Positions 1-8,005 of a DNA stretch of 45,143 nt are shown here, one piece after another. The position numbers were made by a program, and so were the translations under genes. The DNA comes from Gammaproteobacteria bacterium (GTDB lineage: Bacteria; Pseudomonadota; Gammaproteobacteria; Steroidobacterales; GCA-2729495): the NCBI GenBank assembly GCA_020851975.1, contig JADZBS010000090.1, positions 1 to 45,143 on the forward strand. Direction: 5' to 3'. The notes under the pieces were generated by a model. That model had not been told where the DNA came from and searched no databases. It worked only from the letters and a program-made list of their open reading frames with translations. Every line of letters starts with the position of its first letter. Within the stretch, counting starts at the first letter, position 1.

Positions 1-107
1 CCGAGCGCCTGCGAGACCCGAGCGAGCGAAGGGCAGGATGCCCGCAGCGAGCGTCCCACCGATGGCGGCCGGCACGGGGACACGGGTGGCGACGATTGAT
101 GAGAGGT

Positions 108-304
108 TCGCGAAGAAAGAATCGCGAAGAAAGAATCGCGACGGAGGACTCGCGAAGAAAGAATCGCGACTGGCGTCGCTCCTACCCGTCGCTCCTACCC
201 GTCGCTGCTACCCGTCGCTGCTACCCGTCGCTGCTACCCGTCGCTCCTACCTGTCGCTCCTACGCGTCGCTCCTACGCGTCGCTCCTACCTGTGGCTGCT
301 ACCC
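108..304. repeat. Tandem array derived from a REP-like element
   Basis: Three parts are visible. At 108-163 there are four 14-bp units of TCGCGAAGAAAGAA (the third, 136-149, is diverged). At 164-185 there is a 22-bp core that can fold as GCGAC-TGGC-GTCGC. At 175-304 there are ten 13-bp units of GTCGCTCCTACCC with C/G and C/T/G variants. The core is the exact reverse complement of the element at 7963-7984. The array lies just past the stop codon of the kinase gene. Together with the first 107 bases, in which I see no gene, it fills the only gene-free stretch over 300 bases. Confidence 0.85.
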
Positions 305-323
305 GTTGCGCCGTCGGGGAGAT

Positions 324-2399
324 CTATTTCGACTGGAAGCGCAGGCGCACGCTGCTGCGCTGTTCTACTGCCATGCCGTCGACGCGCACGGGTTCGAAGC
401 GCCAGCGACGGATGGCGTCGAGTGCGGCGCGGTCGTAGTGGCCGGGCGGGCTTGAATCGATGACGGCGATGTCGCGTGGCACGCCGTCCGTGCCGACCAG
501 GAAGCCGAGCTCGACCCAGCCGTCCGGCGCATCGCGCCGGGTGTTCACGCGCGGCTCGACGTAGCGGCGGAAGTGCAGTTCGCTCAGCGCGACGGCTGCC
601 GGCCCCGGTGCAGTCGATGCCGGCGCCGCGGTGGCAGTCACCGGCTCGCTGGCGGCAGGTTCCACGGGCGCGGCTGGCAGGGCCGGCGCGGCAAACGTGG
701 CAGGCGGGAAAGTCGGGGTTGTGACGGTGGTCGGGACGGTGGTCGCGGCAACCTCGGCAAGGGGCTTCGACGGCGACGGGGGCGCGGACTCGGCTGTGGT
801 GCGGGGCACAGAATCCGCGACGCCGCGCCTCGTGTCCGGTGCAGGCCCAGCCACCGGCACGGGCGCTGCCGCCGGTGTTGCCAGTGGTGTGCTCACTGGT
901 GCCGGTGGCGTGACAGCAGCCTGTGCCGGTGCTGGTGCTGGTGCGGGTACCGGTACCGGTTCCACCGGAGCCGGTGTGCCGGCCCCGGCTGCAGGTGCTG
1001 GCGTCGATGCGGCCGTGACCGGCGGGTCGTCCGGTGCTGGCGCGACAATCGGCGGCGGTGCGGGTTCGTCCGGCCACATCGCGACGAGGACAATGGCGGC
1101 CAGCGTCGCCACCCCGGCGGCCAGCGTGAAGCGTCCGCGAGGCGCTGCCGTGGCGGTGGATTGTGCCGCAGACGGTGTTGCCGGGCGGGGCAGTGGCAGC
1201 ACCGGGGCGGGCTCATCCGTGCGGGCGGCCGTGAACTCGTGCAGGAACGTCGCCACGTTCGGCGTGCGCGCGGCACGACGGAAGGCGAGGGCCTGTTCGA
1301 GCGCCGCCCATTGCGAGGGCGCGAGCGTGCGGATCGGTGCCGGCCGCCGCCCGCTGCGTTCGGCGGCGAGCGCGTCGTGATGGCCGAAGGCGCGCCTGCC
1401 AGCGAGCATGCGATAGGCGACGCAGGCGAGGGAGTACACGTCGTCCTGCGGCGTCGGGGCAGCGCCTTCGAGCACTTCACAGCTCGCGTAGGCGGGAGTC
1501 CGGGCTTCGGTGTCGGGGTCGGCCTCGTTGGTGGCCGCTCGCGCGAGGCCGAAGTCGAGGAGCCGGGCCGTGCCGTCGGCCGTGACGATGATGTTGCCCG
1601 GCTTCACGTCGGCGTGGACGATGCCGCGGCCGTGGGTGAAGGCGAGCGCGCCGGCGACCTGGGTCAGGATCGGCTGTACCTCGGCCAGCGCGAGCGGGCG
1701 ATGGCGCAGGCGCGTGAGCAACTCGCCGAGCGACTCGCCGTCGAGCCACTCCATGGTGAGGAAGGCGTAGTCGCCGTCGCGGTCGAAGTCGAAGACCCGC
1801 ACGATGTGGGGATGCTGCAGGCGTTGCGCGAGCGCGGCTTCCTGTTGCAGCGACGCGAGGGCCTCGGCGTAGTGCGGCACGCCCGGCGTCACCAGCTTGA
1901 TCGCCACCCAGGGGTCGGCGGCACCGGCCTCCTGGCGGCGCCGGTCGAGTGCCTTGAACACCTCGCTCATGCCGGTGGATTTCAGCCGGGCCTGCAGCAC
2001 GAAGCGGTTGCGCAGCACGGCACCGGGGTAGAGGAGGGCTGCACGCGCAGGCGCCTCGTCCGGGTCGCCGACCGGGTTGTCCGGCCAGGCGGTGTCGCTG
2101 GCGGGTGAGGCTTCGTTGACGACATCCTCGGACCACTCGGTCGGCGTGTCGTCCTCCGCGTCGGGGCCGAGGTCGGCGGCAAGCGCGGCGTGTTCGCCCG
2201 TCGCGAGGCGCCCTTCCTGCAGGGCGTCGTCGAGGATGGCCTGGCAGGCGGGCAGGGCGGTCGGATCGGTCTGCAGCGCGGCAGCAAGCGCCGTGCGCGC
2301 CTGGTCGAGCGAGGCGACCCCGACCGCCAGGCCGTTCACGGCTTCGGCAAACGCCGTGGTCCGGGTACCGACGGATTTTTCCGGCAGGACGCTCGCCAT
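324..2399 (-). CDS. Ser/Thr protein kinase with C-terminal TonB domain
   Basis: Predicted 691-residue membrane kinase. Residues about 126-390 form a Hanks-type kinase domain with the VAIK lysine at 168, HAD catalytic loop at 262-264 (followed by VKPGN) and DFG at 282-284. The loop has Ala where RD kinases have Arg. The glycine-rich loop (about 137-148) is degenerate, keeping only one glycine. One membrane helix lies at about 424-441, followed by a long Pro/Ala/Thr-rich linker and a TonB_C-like domain from about 607 to the end. The expected topology is a cytoplasmic kinase and a periplasmic TonB-like tip. The start is the ATG at 2399, with an extended -10 upstream. Kinase identity is firm; the TonB-like end may bind envelope proteins rather than energise a receptor. 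Confidence 0.9.
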   Translation of the reverse strand: MASVLPEKSVGTRTTAFAEAVNGLAVGVASLDQARTALAAALQTDPTALPACQAILDDALQEGRLATGEHAALAADLGPDAEDDTPTEWSEDVVNEASPASDTAWPDNPVGDPDEAPARAALLYPGAVLRNRFVLQARLKSTGMSEVFKALDRRRQEAGAADPWVAIKLVTPGVPHYAEALASLQQEAALAQRLQHPHIVRVFDFDRDGDYAFLTMEWLDGESLGELLTRLRHRPLALAEVQPILTQVAGALAFTHGRGIVHADVKPGNIIVTADGTARLLDFGLARAATNEADPDTEARTPAYASCEVLEGAAPTPQDDVYSLACVAYRMLAGRRAFGHHDALAAERSGRRPAPIRTLAPSQWAALEQALAFRRAARTPNVATFLHEFTAARTDEPAPVLPLPRPATPSAAQSTATAAPRGRFTLAAGVATLAAIVLVAMWPDEPAPPPIVAPAPDDPPVTAASTPAPAAGAGTPAPVEPVPVPAPAPAPAQAAVTPPAPVSTPLATPAAAPVPVAGPAPDTRRGVADSVPRTTAESAPPSPSKPLAEVAATTVPTTVTTPTFPPATFAAPALPAAPVEPAASEPVTATAAPASTAPGPAAVALSELHFRRYVEPRVNTRRDAPDGWVELGFLVGTDGVPRDIAVIDSSPPGHYDRAALDAIRRWRFEPVRVDGMAVEQRSSVRLRFQSK

Positions 2400-2505
2400 G
2401 ACTCGACCGCTGCTGCTCCCGGCGGGCGGTGGTGGCTGCCTGCCGTTGCTCGGACCCGACGCCGCGTGCAGGCGCGGGCGCCTGCCCGTGCCATGCAGCA
2501 GCGGC

Positions 2506-2514
2506 AGTCTAGCA
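2506..2514 (-). promoter_or_regulatory. Putative extended -10 promoter of the kinase gene
   Basis: The minus strand reads TGC-TAGACT, an extended -10 element about 107 bases upstream of the kinase start. I found no clear -35. It is predicted from sequence only. Confidence 0.35.
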
Positions 2515-2582
2515 ACGCCCGGCGTCGTGCCCGGGTGATGCGCCTCACGCTTTTCGCGCGGCGGGCGTCCGGTGTCGGGCGG

Positions 2583-2876
2583 TCAGCCGGCGGCTGCGCG
2601 GTGCACGATGATGGCGGGTACCGGGCTCGCGTCGACCGGCGTGGAATCGAACCGCGGTGCCGCGCGCATGCGCCGCCGGTGCAGGTTGCTGGCGAGCACG
2701 CGGGCGCTCGCGGCACGTTCCTGGAGCGCATCGTAGCGGCGGCGATCCTCGTCCGCGCGGATGTCCTCGGGGGTGCCTTGCAGGTGTTGCTGCCAGAGCC
2801 GCTCGGCCCACTCGGCGCTTTTCTGCTTGTTCTTGTATCCCAGGTAATCCAGTACCTGGCCGACGACGTCGTTCAT
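2583..2876 (-). CDS. Small hypothetical protein, 97 residues
   Basis: I do not recognise a family. The N-terminal half is rich in charged and aromatic residues (WAERLWQQHL, EDRRRYDALQ) and looks helical. The C-terminal half is Arg-rich, then Pro/Ala-rich. There is no signal peptide or membrane segment. The ATG at 2876 follows a purine-rich AAGAAAG stretch that could bind the ribosome, and TAGAAT on the minus strand at 2918-2923 could be a -10. It is likely real because the start signals are good and no better frame covers the region, but no function can be offered. Confidence 0.6.
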   Translation of the reverse strand: MNDVVGQVLDYLGYKNKQKSAEWAERLWQQHLQGTPEDIRADEDRRRYDALQERAASARVLASNLHRRRMRAAPRFDSTPVDASPVPAIIVHRAAAG

Positions 2877-3080
2877 CGCATTCTTTCTTGTTGTTGTCAG
2901 GCTGCGAACGCCTGCAGATTCTAGGCAGCGCGATGGCGAATGCGAGGAACCGGGTCACTGCATTTCGACAAATGCCCCGTGCCTGTGCGGTTCCCGGCCA
3001 TCGCGGTGCCGGCTTATGTCAGGCGCGCCGGGTGTGGCCGCCGTGGCGTGCGCGCCACGCGTGGCGGCAGCGAAGCGCCC

Positions 3081-3833
3081 TCAGGGCTTGACGGCCATGA
3101 CGCCGGCGTTCTCGCGCCCGTCCATGCGGCCGAGGCCCCGGAAGTCGGTGCGGTCGATGAAGCCCGCCCGCTCCACGCGCAGCCCCGCCTCGATGCAGGT
3201 GCGCGCGAGAAGTTCGGCGTCGAGGAGGTTCATGAACGGCGGCTTGTCGATGTGCCGCTTCACGCCCGCGGTGGGCAGGTAGTCGTGCAGGCCGACGATG
3301 ATGCCCGGCCAGCGCTCGCCGCGACGCTTGGCATTCTCGAAGGCCGGGATGGCCCGGCGCCAGATGCCGTAGGGCGTGTCGGTGACGAGGTACAGGCGTC
3401 CACCCGGCTTCAGCCAGTGCGCCATCCTGGCCACCGAGGCATCGATGTCCGCACCGTTCAGGAAATGCAGGACGCGCGAGCAGAGGATCGCCGCGAAGCG
3501 CGCCGGCGCGAAGTCGATCCCGGGCAGCGTCCCGGCCACGCATTCGAGGTGGTCGCGCAGCCGCTCCGGCACCTGGTCGGCGAGGATCTCGAGGTGCTTC
3601 GGTTCCATGTCGCTCGCCACCACGCGGGCGCCGGCCTCCAGCGCGGGCAGCGTGGCCGCCCCGTAGGCGCAGCCGAGGTCGAGGACCGGGTCGGCCGAGG
3701 AAGCGGCGAACCGGATCCAGTCGAGCGCGTACTCGTCGAGCACCTCGAACATGAAACCGGTTCCGTTGAGCGTCGGAACCATGGTCTTCACGCTGAACGA
3801 GGGGATCGGGGTGTCGCGGGTCCGTGGTTCCAT
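3081..3833 (-). CDS. Class I SAM-dependent methyltransferase
   Basis: Predicted 250-residue Rossmann-fold methyltransferase. The SAM-binding motif I reads DLGCAYG (about residues 52-58), an acidic residue ends strand 2 (VVASDMEP), and a post-motif loop reads WLKPGGRLYLVTD. No membrane segment is seen. The substrate cannot be read from the sequence. I chose the ATG at 3833 because a TATGGT -10-like hexamer lies ten bases upstream; an ATG at 3848 is also possible. It is divergent from the nitrilase-like gene, with a spacer of about 240 bases. Confidence 0.85.
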   Translation of the reverse strand: MEPRTRDTPIPSFSVKTMVPTLNGTGFMFEVLDEYALDWIRFAASSADPVLDLGCAYGAATLPALEAGARVVASDMEPKHLEILADQVPERLRDHLECVAGTLPGIDFAPARFAAILCSRVLHFLNGADIDASVARMAHWLKPGGRLYLVTDTPYGIWRRAIPAFENAKRRGERWPGIIVGLHDYLPTAGVKRHIDKPPFMNLLDAELLARTCIEAGLRVERAGFIDRTDFRGLGRMDGRENAGVMAVKP

Positions 3834-3956
3834 GATCCGGCAGACCATAGCGCCCGCACCGCCGCGGGACAAGGTGGCGAGCGCTGGCCGGCAACGACCC
3901 TACTGCAGCGTGGACAGGCACACCGGTCCCGGTCGCCGCGGTGCGGCCGGCCTGTT

Positions 3957-3962
3957 TATACT
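3957..3962 (+). promoter_or_regulatory. Putative -10 box of the nitrilase-molybdoenzyme operon
   Basis: TATACT stands out in a very GC-rich spacer about 115 bases upstream of the nitrilase-like start. No convincing -35 lies 16-18 bases before it. The leader that follows is GC-rich and ends in AGGA at 4063-4066. Confidence 0.4.
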
Positions 3963-4077
3963 GCCGGCAGTCAACCCACAACAACGGGTCTCCGACAGGG
4001 CGCGCTGCCTGCCGTCGCCTGCCGCCGGCGCGGTCGGTCCGCTGCCTGCTCCGGGGGCCAGCAGGAAAGCCACCGCC

Positions 4078-5151
4078 ATGACCGAAACCACGACCGACGG
4101 ACCGGAATTCACGGGCGTCGCGCTGCAGATGTCCGTCAAGGGCATCAGTCGCTGCACCGACCGCGCCTCGGCCCGCGCGCGCATCCGCGAGAACCTGCAG
4201 CGCATCGGCGAGTACACCACCACCGCTGCCAGCTTCCACCGGTTCTTCTACGGGGTGCCCGTCAGGCTCGTGGTGCTGCCCGAGTACGTGGTGACAGGCT
4301 TCCCGCTGAAGGAGTCGCCCGCCGTATGGCGGGACCGGGCCTGCCTCGAGCAGAACGGGCCGGAGTATGAGGAACTCGGGCGCATCGCGCAGACGAACGA
4401 CCTGTTCCTGGCGGGCAACGTCTACGAGATCGACCCGGCATTTCCCGAACTCTACTTCCAGACCTGCTTCATCATCGGCCCGAACGGCAACGTGATCCTG
4501 CGCTACCGCCGGCTGACCTCCTGCTTCGAACCCACGCCGCACGATGTCTGGGACCGGTACCTCGACGTCTACGGGCCGGAGAGCATCTTCCCGGTGGCGC
4601 GCACGGAGATCGGCAACCTCGGCACGATCGCTTCCGAGGAGATCCTCTACCCGGAGATCACCCGCTGCGTGGTGATGCGCGGTGCCGAGATCATCTGCCA
4701 CCCGACGAGCGAACCCGGCAGCGCCGATCTCACCATCAAGGAGATCTGCCGGCGTGCGCGGGCGATCGAGAACATGGTCTACGTCGTCGCCGCCAACACC
4801 GCCACGATCGACGACATCCCCATCCCGCCCTACACCTGCAGCGCGATGTCGAAGATCGTCGACTACAACGGCCACATCCTCGCCGAGGCCGCGCAGGGCG
4901 GCGAGGCGTTCAATTCCAACGCGGTGATCGACATCGGTGCGCTGCGCCGCACCCGCCGGCGCACCGCCATGGCCAACGTGATGTCACGCCAGCCGTTCCG
5001 GATCTACGCCGACAGCTACGCGCAGGCCAGCTTCCACGAAGGCAACTACCTGCTGCGTGACGGTAAGGTCGTCGAGCCGCCGGACCGCGACACGTTCCGT
5101 CGCCGCCAGTCGGCCAACATCGAGCGGCTGGTGAAGGCGGGGCTGCTGTAG
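4078..5151 (+). CDS. Nitrilase-superfamily protein with altered active site
   Basis: A 357-residue carbon-nitrogen hydrolase fold. Family members hydrolyse nitriles or amides with a Glu-Lys-Cys triad. Here the Glu is kept (LPEYVV, Glu69), but the Lys position carries Arg145 (YRRL) and the nucleophile position carries Ser186 (IASEEILYPE, aligned with the family ICYDxRFPE). The fold assignment is firm from these motifs and from HPTSEP and RARAIEN. Ordinary nitrilase or amidase chemistry is doubtful; it could be a binding, scaffolding or assembly protein. The start has AGGA 11 bases upstream. The stop is 15 bases before the molybdoenzyme gene, so co-transcription is likely. There is no signal peptide, so it should stay in the cytoplasm. 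Confidence 0.88.
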   Translation: MTETTTDGPEFTGVALQMSVKGISRCTDRASARARIRENLQRIGEYTTTAASFHRFFYGVPVRLVVLPEYVVTGFPLKESPAVWRDRACLEQNGPEYEELGRIAQTNDLFLAGNVYEIDPAFPELYFQTCFIIGPNGNVILRYRRLTSCFEPTPHDVWDRYLDVYGPESIFPVARTEIGNLGTIASEEILYPEITRCVVMRGAEIICHPTSEPGSADLTIKEICRRARAIENMVYVVAANTATIDDIPIPPYTCSAMSKIVDYNGHILAEAAQGGEAFNSNAVIDIGALRRTRRRTAMANVMSRQPFRIYADSYAQASFHEGNYLLRDGKVVEPPDRDTFRRRQSANIERLVKAGLL

Positions 5152-5166
5152 CATAGGATCAGTCCC

Positions 5167-7944
5167 ATGACTTCCACGCTCACGGATCGTCGCCAGATCG
5201 TCCAGGCGGGCGGTGCCCTCGCCCTCGCGCTGTCGCTGAAGTACGCGCCGGCCGGCGCGGCTGGTGAGCTGGCGGCGCCCTACGGCCGCTGGGAAGACCT
5301 GATGCGGCACAAGTGGACCTGGGACCGCGTGGTGCGCGGCAGCCGCGGCATCAATTGCACGGGCCACTGCGCTTTCAACGTCTACGTGAAGAACGGCATC
5401 GTCTGGCGCGAGGAGCAGCAGGGCGAGTACGGCCGCTCCGGCGACGACACGCCCGACTACGGGCCGCGCGGCTGCCAGAAGGGGGTGCGCCAGGCGAAGT
5501 ACATGTACGGCCCGCAGCGCGTGCTCTACCCGATGAAACGCGTCGGGGCGCGCGGTGCTGGCAAGTGGCAGCGCATCAGCTGGCAGCAGGCAGCCGATGA
5601 AATCGCCGCGAAGTTCATCCACCACGCCACCGAGTCGGGTCCGGAGTCCATCACCTTCGCGATGGGCACGCAGATGATCCTGAAGCGGGCCTCCTTCGCG
5701 TCGCTGTTCCGCTTCTGCAATGTCAGCGGCATGATCTGCCCGGAAACCTTCGCCGGCGTGGGCGACCTGCCGGCAGGCGCCCACATGACGCTCGGCAACA
5801 GCCTGCCCGGCGACAGCATGGCGGCGGTGTTCAAGTCGAAGTGCTGCCTGGTGTGGGTGTGCAATCCGGCCGCCACGCGCATCCCGGATGCGCACTTCTT
5901 CTGGGAGGCGCGCTACAACGGTACCGAGGTCGTCACCATCGCGCCGGAGTTCAACGCCAGCGCGATCCACTCCTCGAAGTGGGTCAACCCGAAGCCCGGC
6001 ACCGACACGGCGCTCGCCATGGCCATGGTGCAGACCATCATCGCCGACCGGCTGATCGACTGGGACTACGTGCGCGAGCAGACCGACCTGCCGTTCCTGG
6101 TGCGCGCCGACACCGGCAAGTTCCTGCGCGGCACCGACCTGGGGCTCGCCGGCGAGGGCGCCGGCCACACCTTCTATATGTGGGACGAGGCGACCGGCGC
6201 CCCGGTCGTGGCCCCGGCGACCGGCGTCGTGAAGAAACCCGCGCCACCCGGTGCCCCGCCCGAGGGCCACCTCGGCCTCGGTGCCATCCGCCCGGCCGTC
6301 GAGGGTCGCTGGACCGTGCGCACCGCCTCGGGCAGCACGGTCGAGGTCACCACGGTGTTCGAGCTCGTGAAGGAGCTCTGCAACCGCGACTACACCCCGG
6401 AACGGGCGCGCGAGGTGACGGGCGTGCACCCGGATGTCACACGCCAGGTGGCGCGCAGCTTCGCACGCTCCGGCGCCGGCATGATTTTCTCCGGTTATCG
6501 CTCCTGCAAGTGGCTGCACGGTGACAAGCTGCACCGTGCCTGGCTCCTGATGTGCGCCCTCACCGGCAACACCGGCCGGGAGGGTGGCGGCATGCAGGTC
6601 ACGCAGCTCGCCCGGGGCGACGGCGTGCTGAGCTACGTGTTCGCCGGGATCGGTCCGCGGCTGAAGATCGCCGCGATCTCGATCTGGGACTACGTCCACG
6701 GTGACGGCAAGGCCCTGAACGAGAATGCCTACGGTGCCGAACTCGCCGAGCACGTCGACCGGCACTTCCGCGAGGCGGTCGCCAATCGCTGGCTGCCGGA
6801 CTACGGCCGCGTGCCCTGGAAGATGGCGATCATGGCCGGCCACAACCCGGCGAACTGGCGCGCCTCGGGCACGCGCTGGCGGGAGAGCGTGTTCGGGCAG
6901 CTCGACACCATCGTCGCCATGGTCCCCGACATGGGCGTCACGGCGATGTACGCCGACTACGTGCTGCCGATCTCGCACCACTACGAGCGCCAGGACATCA
7001 CCATGGAGGGGCGCACGCCCTACCTGCAGGCGCTCGACCAGGCCGTGCCGCCGCTCGGCGAATCGGTGGACGACTTCACCGCCATCCTGCGGCTCACGGA
7101 AGCGATCAGCCGGCAGGCGCGCGCGCAGGGCATGGCGCCGATCAAGGACAGCTTCCACGGCCAGCCGATCGAGCACGACTACGCGCGCATGCACGAGCTG
7201 ATGACGCTCGGCGGCAAGGTGAACGCCACGCGCGACATCGTGCAGATGATCATCGACAACTCCTACGGGGTGCCGAAGGTGTCGTTCGACGAACTGCGCG
7301 AGCGCGGCTTCATCCGCGTCGAGGACTCCGCGCAGACCCAGTTCGGGCCAGGCTCGCCGTACTCGTACGAGACCCTGCGCAGCACGCGCGACAAGGTGCC
7401 GTACGAGACGCTCACCGGCCGCCAGCAGTACTACATGGACCACGACTGGTTCCTCGCCGAGGGCGAGCAGTTGCCGGTGCACAGGGAGCCGCTCGCCAAT
7501 CCGGGCCACTCGGCGCGCCTGACCATGGGGCACGCCCGCCACGGCATCCACAGCATGTGGCGCGACGATGCGCTGCTCGTCCACCTGCAGCGCGGCGAGC
7601 CAGACGTCTACGTCAATGCCGAGGACGCCCGGGCGAAGGGCGTGGCCGATGGTGATCTCGTCCGCGTGTTCAACAACCACGGCTCGTTCGTCGCCATGGC
7701 CCATACCAGCGGCGGGATGCAGCCGGGGCAGTTGTTCATGTACCACGGCTGGGACCCGATGATGTTCCGGGGCCGGCAGAACTTCAGCGCCGTCATTTCC
7801 ACCGGTGGCCTGCTCAAGCCGACCTCGCTGGTCGGCGGCTACGGCCATCTCGGCTACCGGGCCCCGGACTACGTGCCGAACCTCACCTTCCACGACAGCA
7901 CGGTGAGCTTCGAGAAATACGTGGAACCCACCAGCGCCAGCTGA
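5167..7944 (+). CDS. Type II molybdopterin oxidoreductase, catalytic subunit
   Basis: A 925-residue DMSO-reductase-family protein of the type II group (nitrate reductase NarG, ethylbenzene, DMS and steroid C25 dehydrogenases, selenate and chlorate reductases). The N-terminus carries a Tat-like signal (DRRQIVQAGGALALAL), so export is expected. The KWTWDRVV and VKNGIVWREEQ blocks are typical of the group. FS0 cysteines are 64, 68 and 103, but the first ligand position, His in relatives, is Arg60 (SRGINC). Asp200 (GDLPAG) fits the Mo ligand. No haem b subunit or TorD-like chaperone follows. The substrate cannot be told: hydrocarbon or steroid hydroxylation and oxyanion reduction are all open. 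AGGA sits 8 bases before the ATG. Confidence 0.92.
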   Translation: MTSTLTDRRQIVQAGGALALALSLKYAPAGAAGELAAPYGRWEDLMRHKWTWDRVVRGSRGINCTGHCAFNVYVKNGIVWREEQQGEYGRSGDDTPDYGPRGCQKGVRQAKYMYGPQRVLYPMKRVGARGAGKWQRISWQQAADEIAAKFIHHATESGPESITFAMGTQMILKRASFASLFRFCNVSGMICPETFAGVGDLPAGAHMTLGNSLPGDSMAAVFKSKCCLVWVCNPAATRIPDAHFFWEARYNGTEVVTIAPEFNASAIHSSKWVNPKPGTDTALAMAMVQTIIADRLIDWDYVREQTDLPFLVRADTGKFLRGTDLGLAGEGAGHTFYMWDEATGAPVVAPATGVVKKPAPPGAPPEGHLGLGAIRPAVEGRWTVRTASGSTVEVTTVFELVKELCNRDYTPERAREVTGVHPDVTRQVARSFARSGAGMIFSGYRSCKWLHGDKLHRAWLLMCALTGNTGREGGGMQVTQLARGDGVLSYVFAGIGPRLKIAAISIWDYVHGDGKALNENAYGAELAEHVDRHFREAVANRWLPDYGRVPWKMAIMAGHNPANWRASGTRWRESVFGQLDTIVAMVPDMGVTAMYADYVLPISHHYERQDITMEGRTPYLQALDQAVPPLGESVDDFTAILRLTEAISRQARAQGMAPIKDSFHGQPIEHDYARMHELMTLGGKVNATRDIVQMIIDNSYGVPKVSFDELRERGFIRVEDSAQTQFGPGSPYSYETLRSTRDKVPYETLTGRQQYYMDHDWFLAEGEQLPVHREPLANPGHSARLTMGHARHGIHSMWRDDALLVHLQRGEPDVYVNAEDARAKGVADGDLVRVFNNHGSFVAMAHTSGGMQPGQLFMYHGWDPMMFRGRQNFSAVISTGGLLKPTSLVGGYGHLGYRAPDYVPNLTFHDSTVSFEKYVEPTSAS

Positions 7945-7962
7945 CCCGAACCCCTCACACCC

Positions 7963-7985
7963 GTAGGAGCGACGCCAGTCGCGAC
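7963..7985 (+). repeat. REP-like hairpin inside the molybdoenzyme operon
   Basis: GTAGGAGCGACGCCAGTCGC plus GAC; it folds as GCGAC-GCCA-GTCGC. It occupies the 61-base gap between the catalytic and iron-sulfur subunit genes. Its reverse complement forms the core of the array at 164-185 (22 of 22 bases identical). It resembles the GTAGGAGCGGC...GCCGCGA class of gammaproteobacterial REP sequences. It might stabilise or attenuate the mRNA between the subunits. Confidence 0.8.
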
Positions 7986-8005
7986 TGACTCCAAGGTACT
8001 TCCGC

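Noticed and set aside
108-304. Repeats resembling a CRISPR array
   Set aside because: Units of 13-14 bases are directly adjacent with no spacers, and no cas gene is near.
2900-3080. Possible gene between the small hypothetical gene and the methyltransferase
   Set aside because: Open frames here are short, Arg-rich and lack start signals; the stretch looks non-coding.
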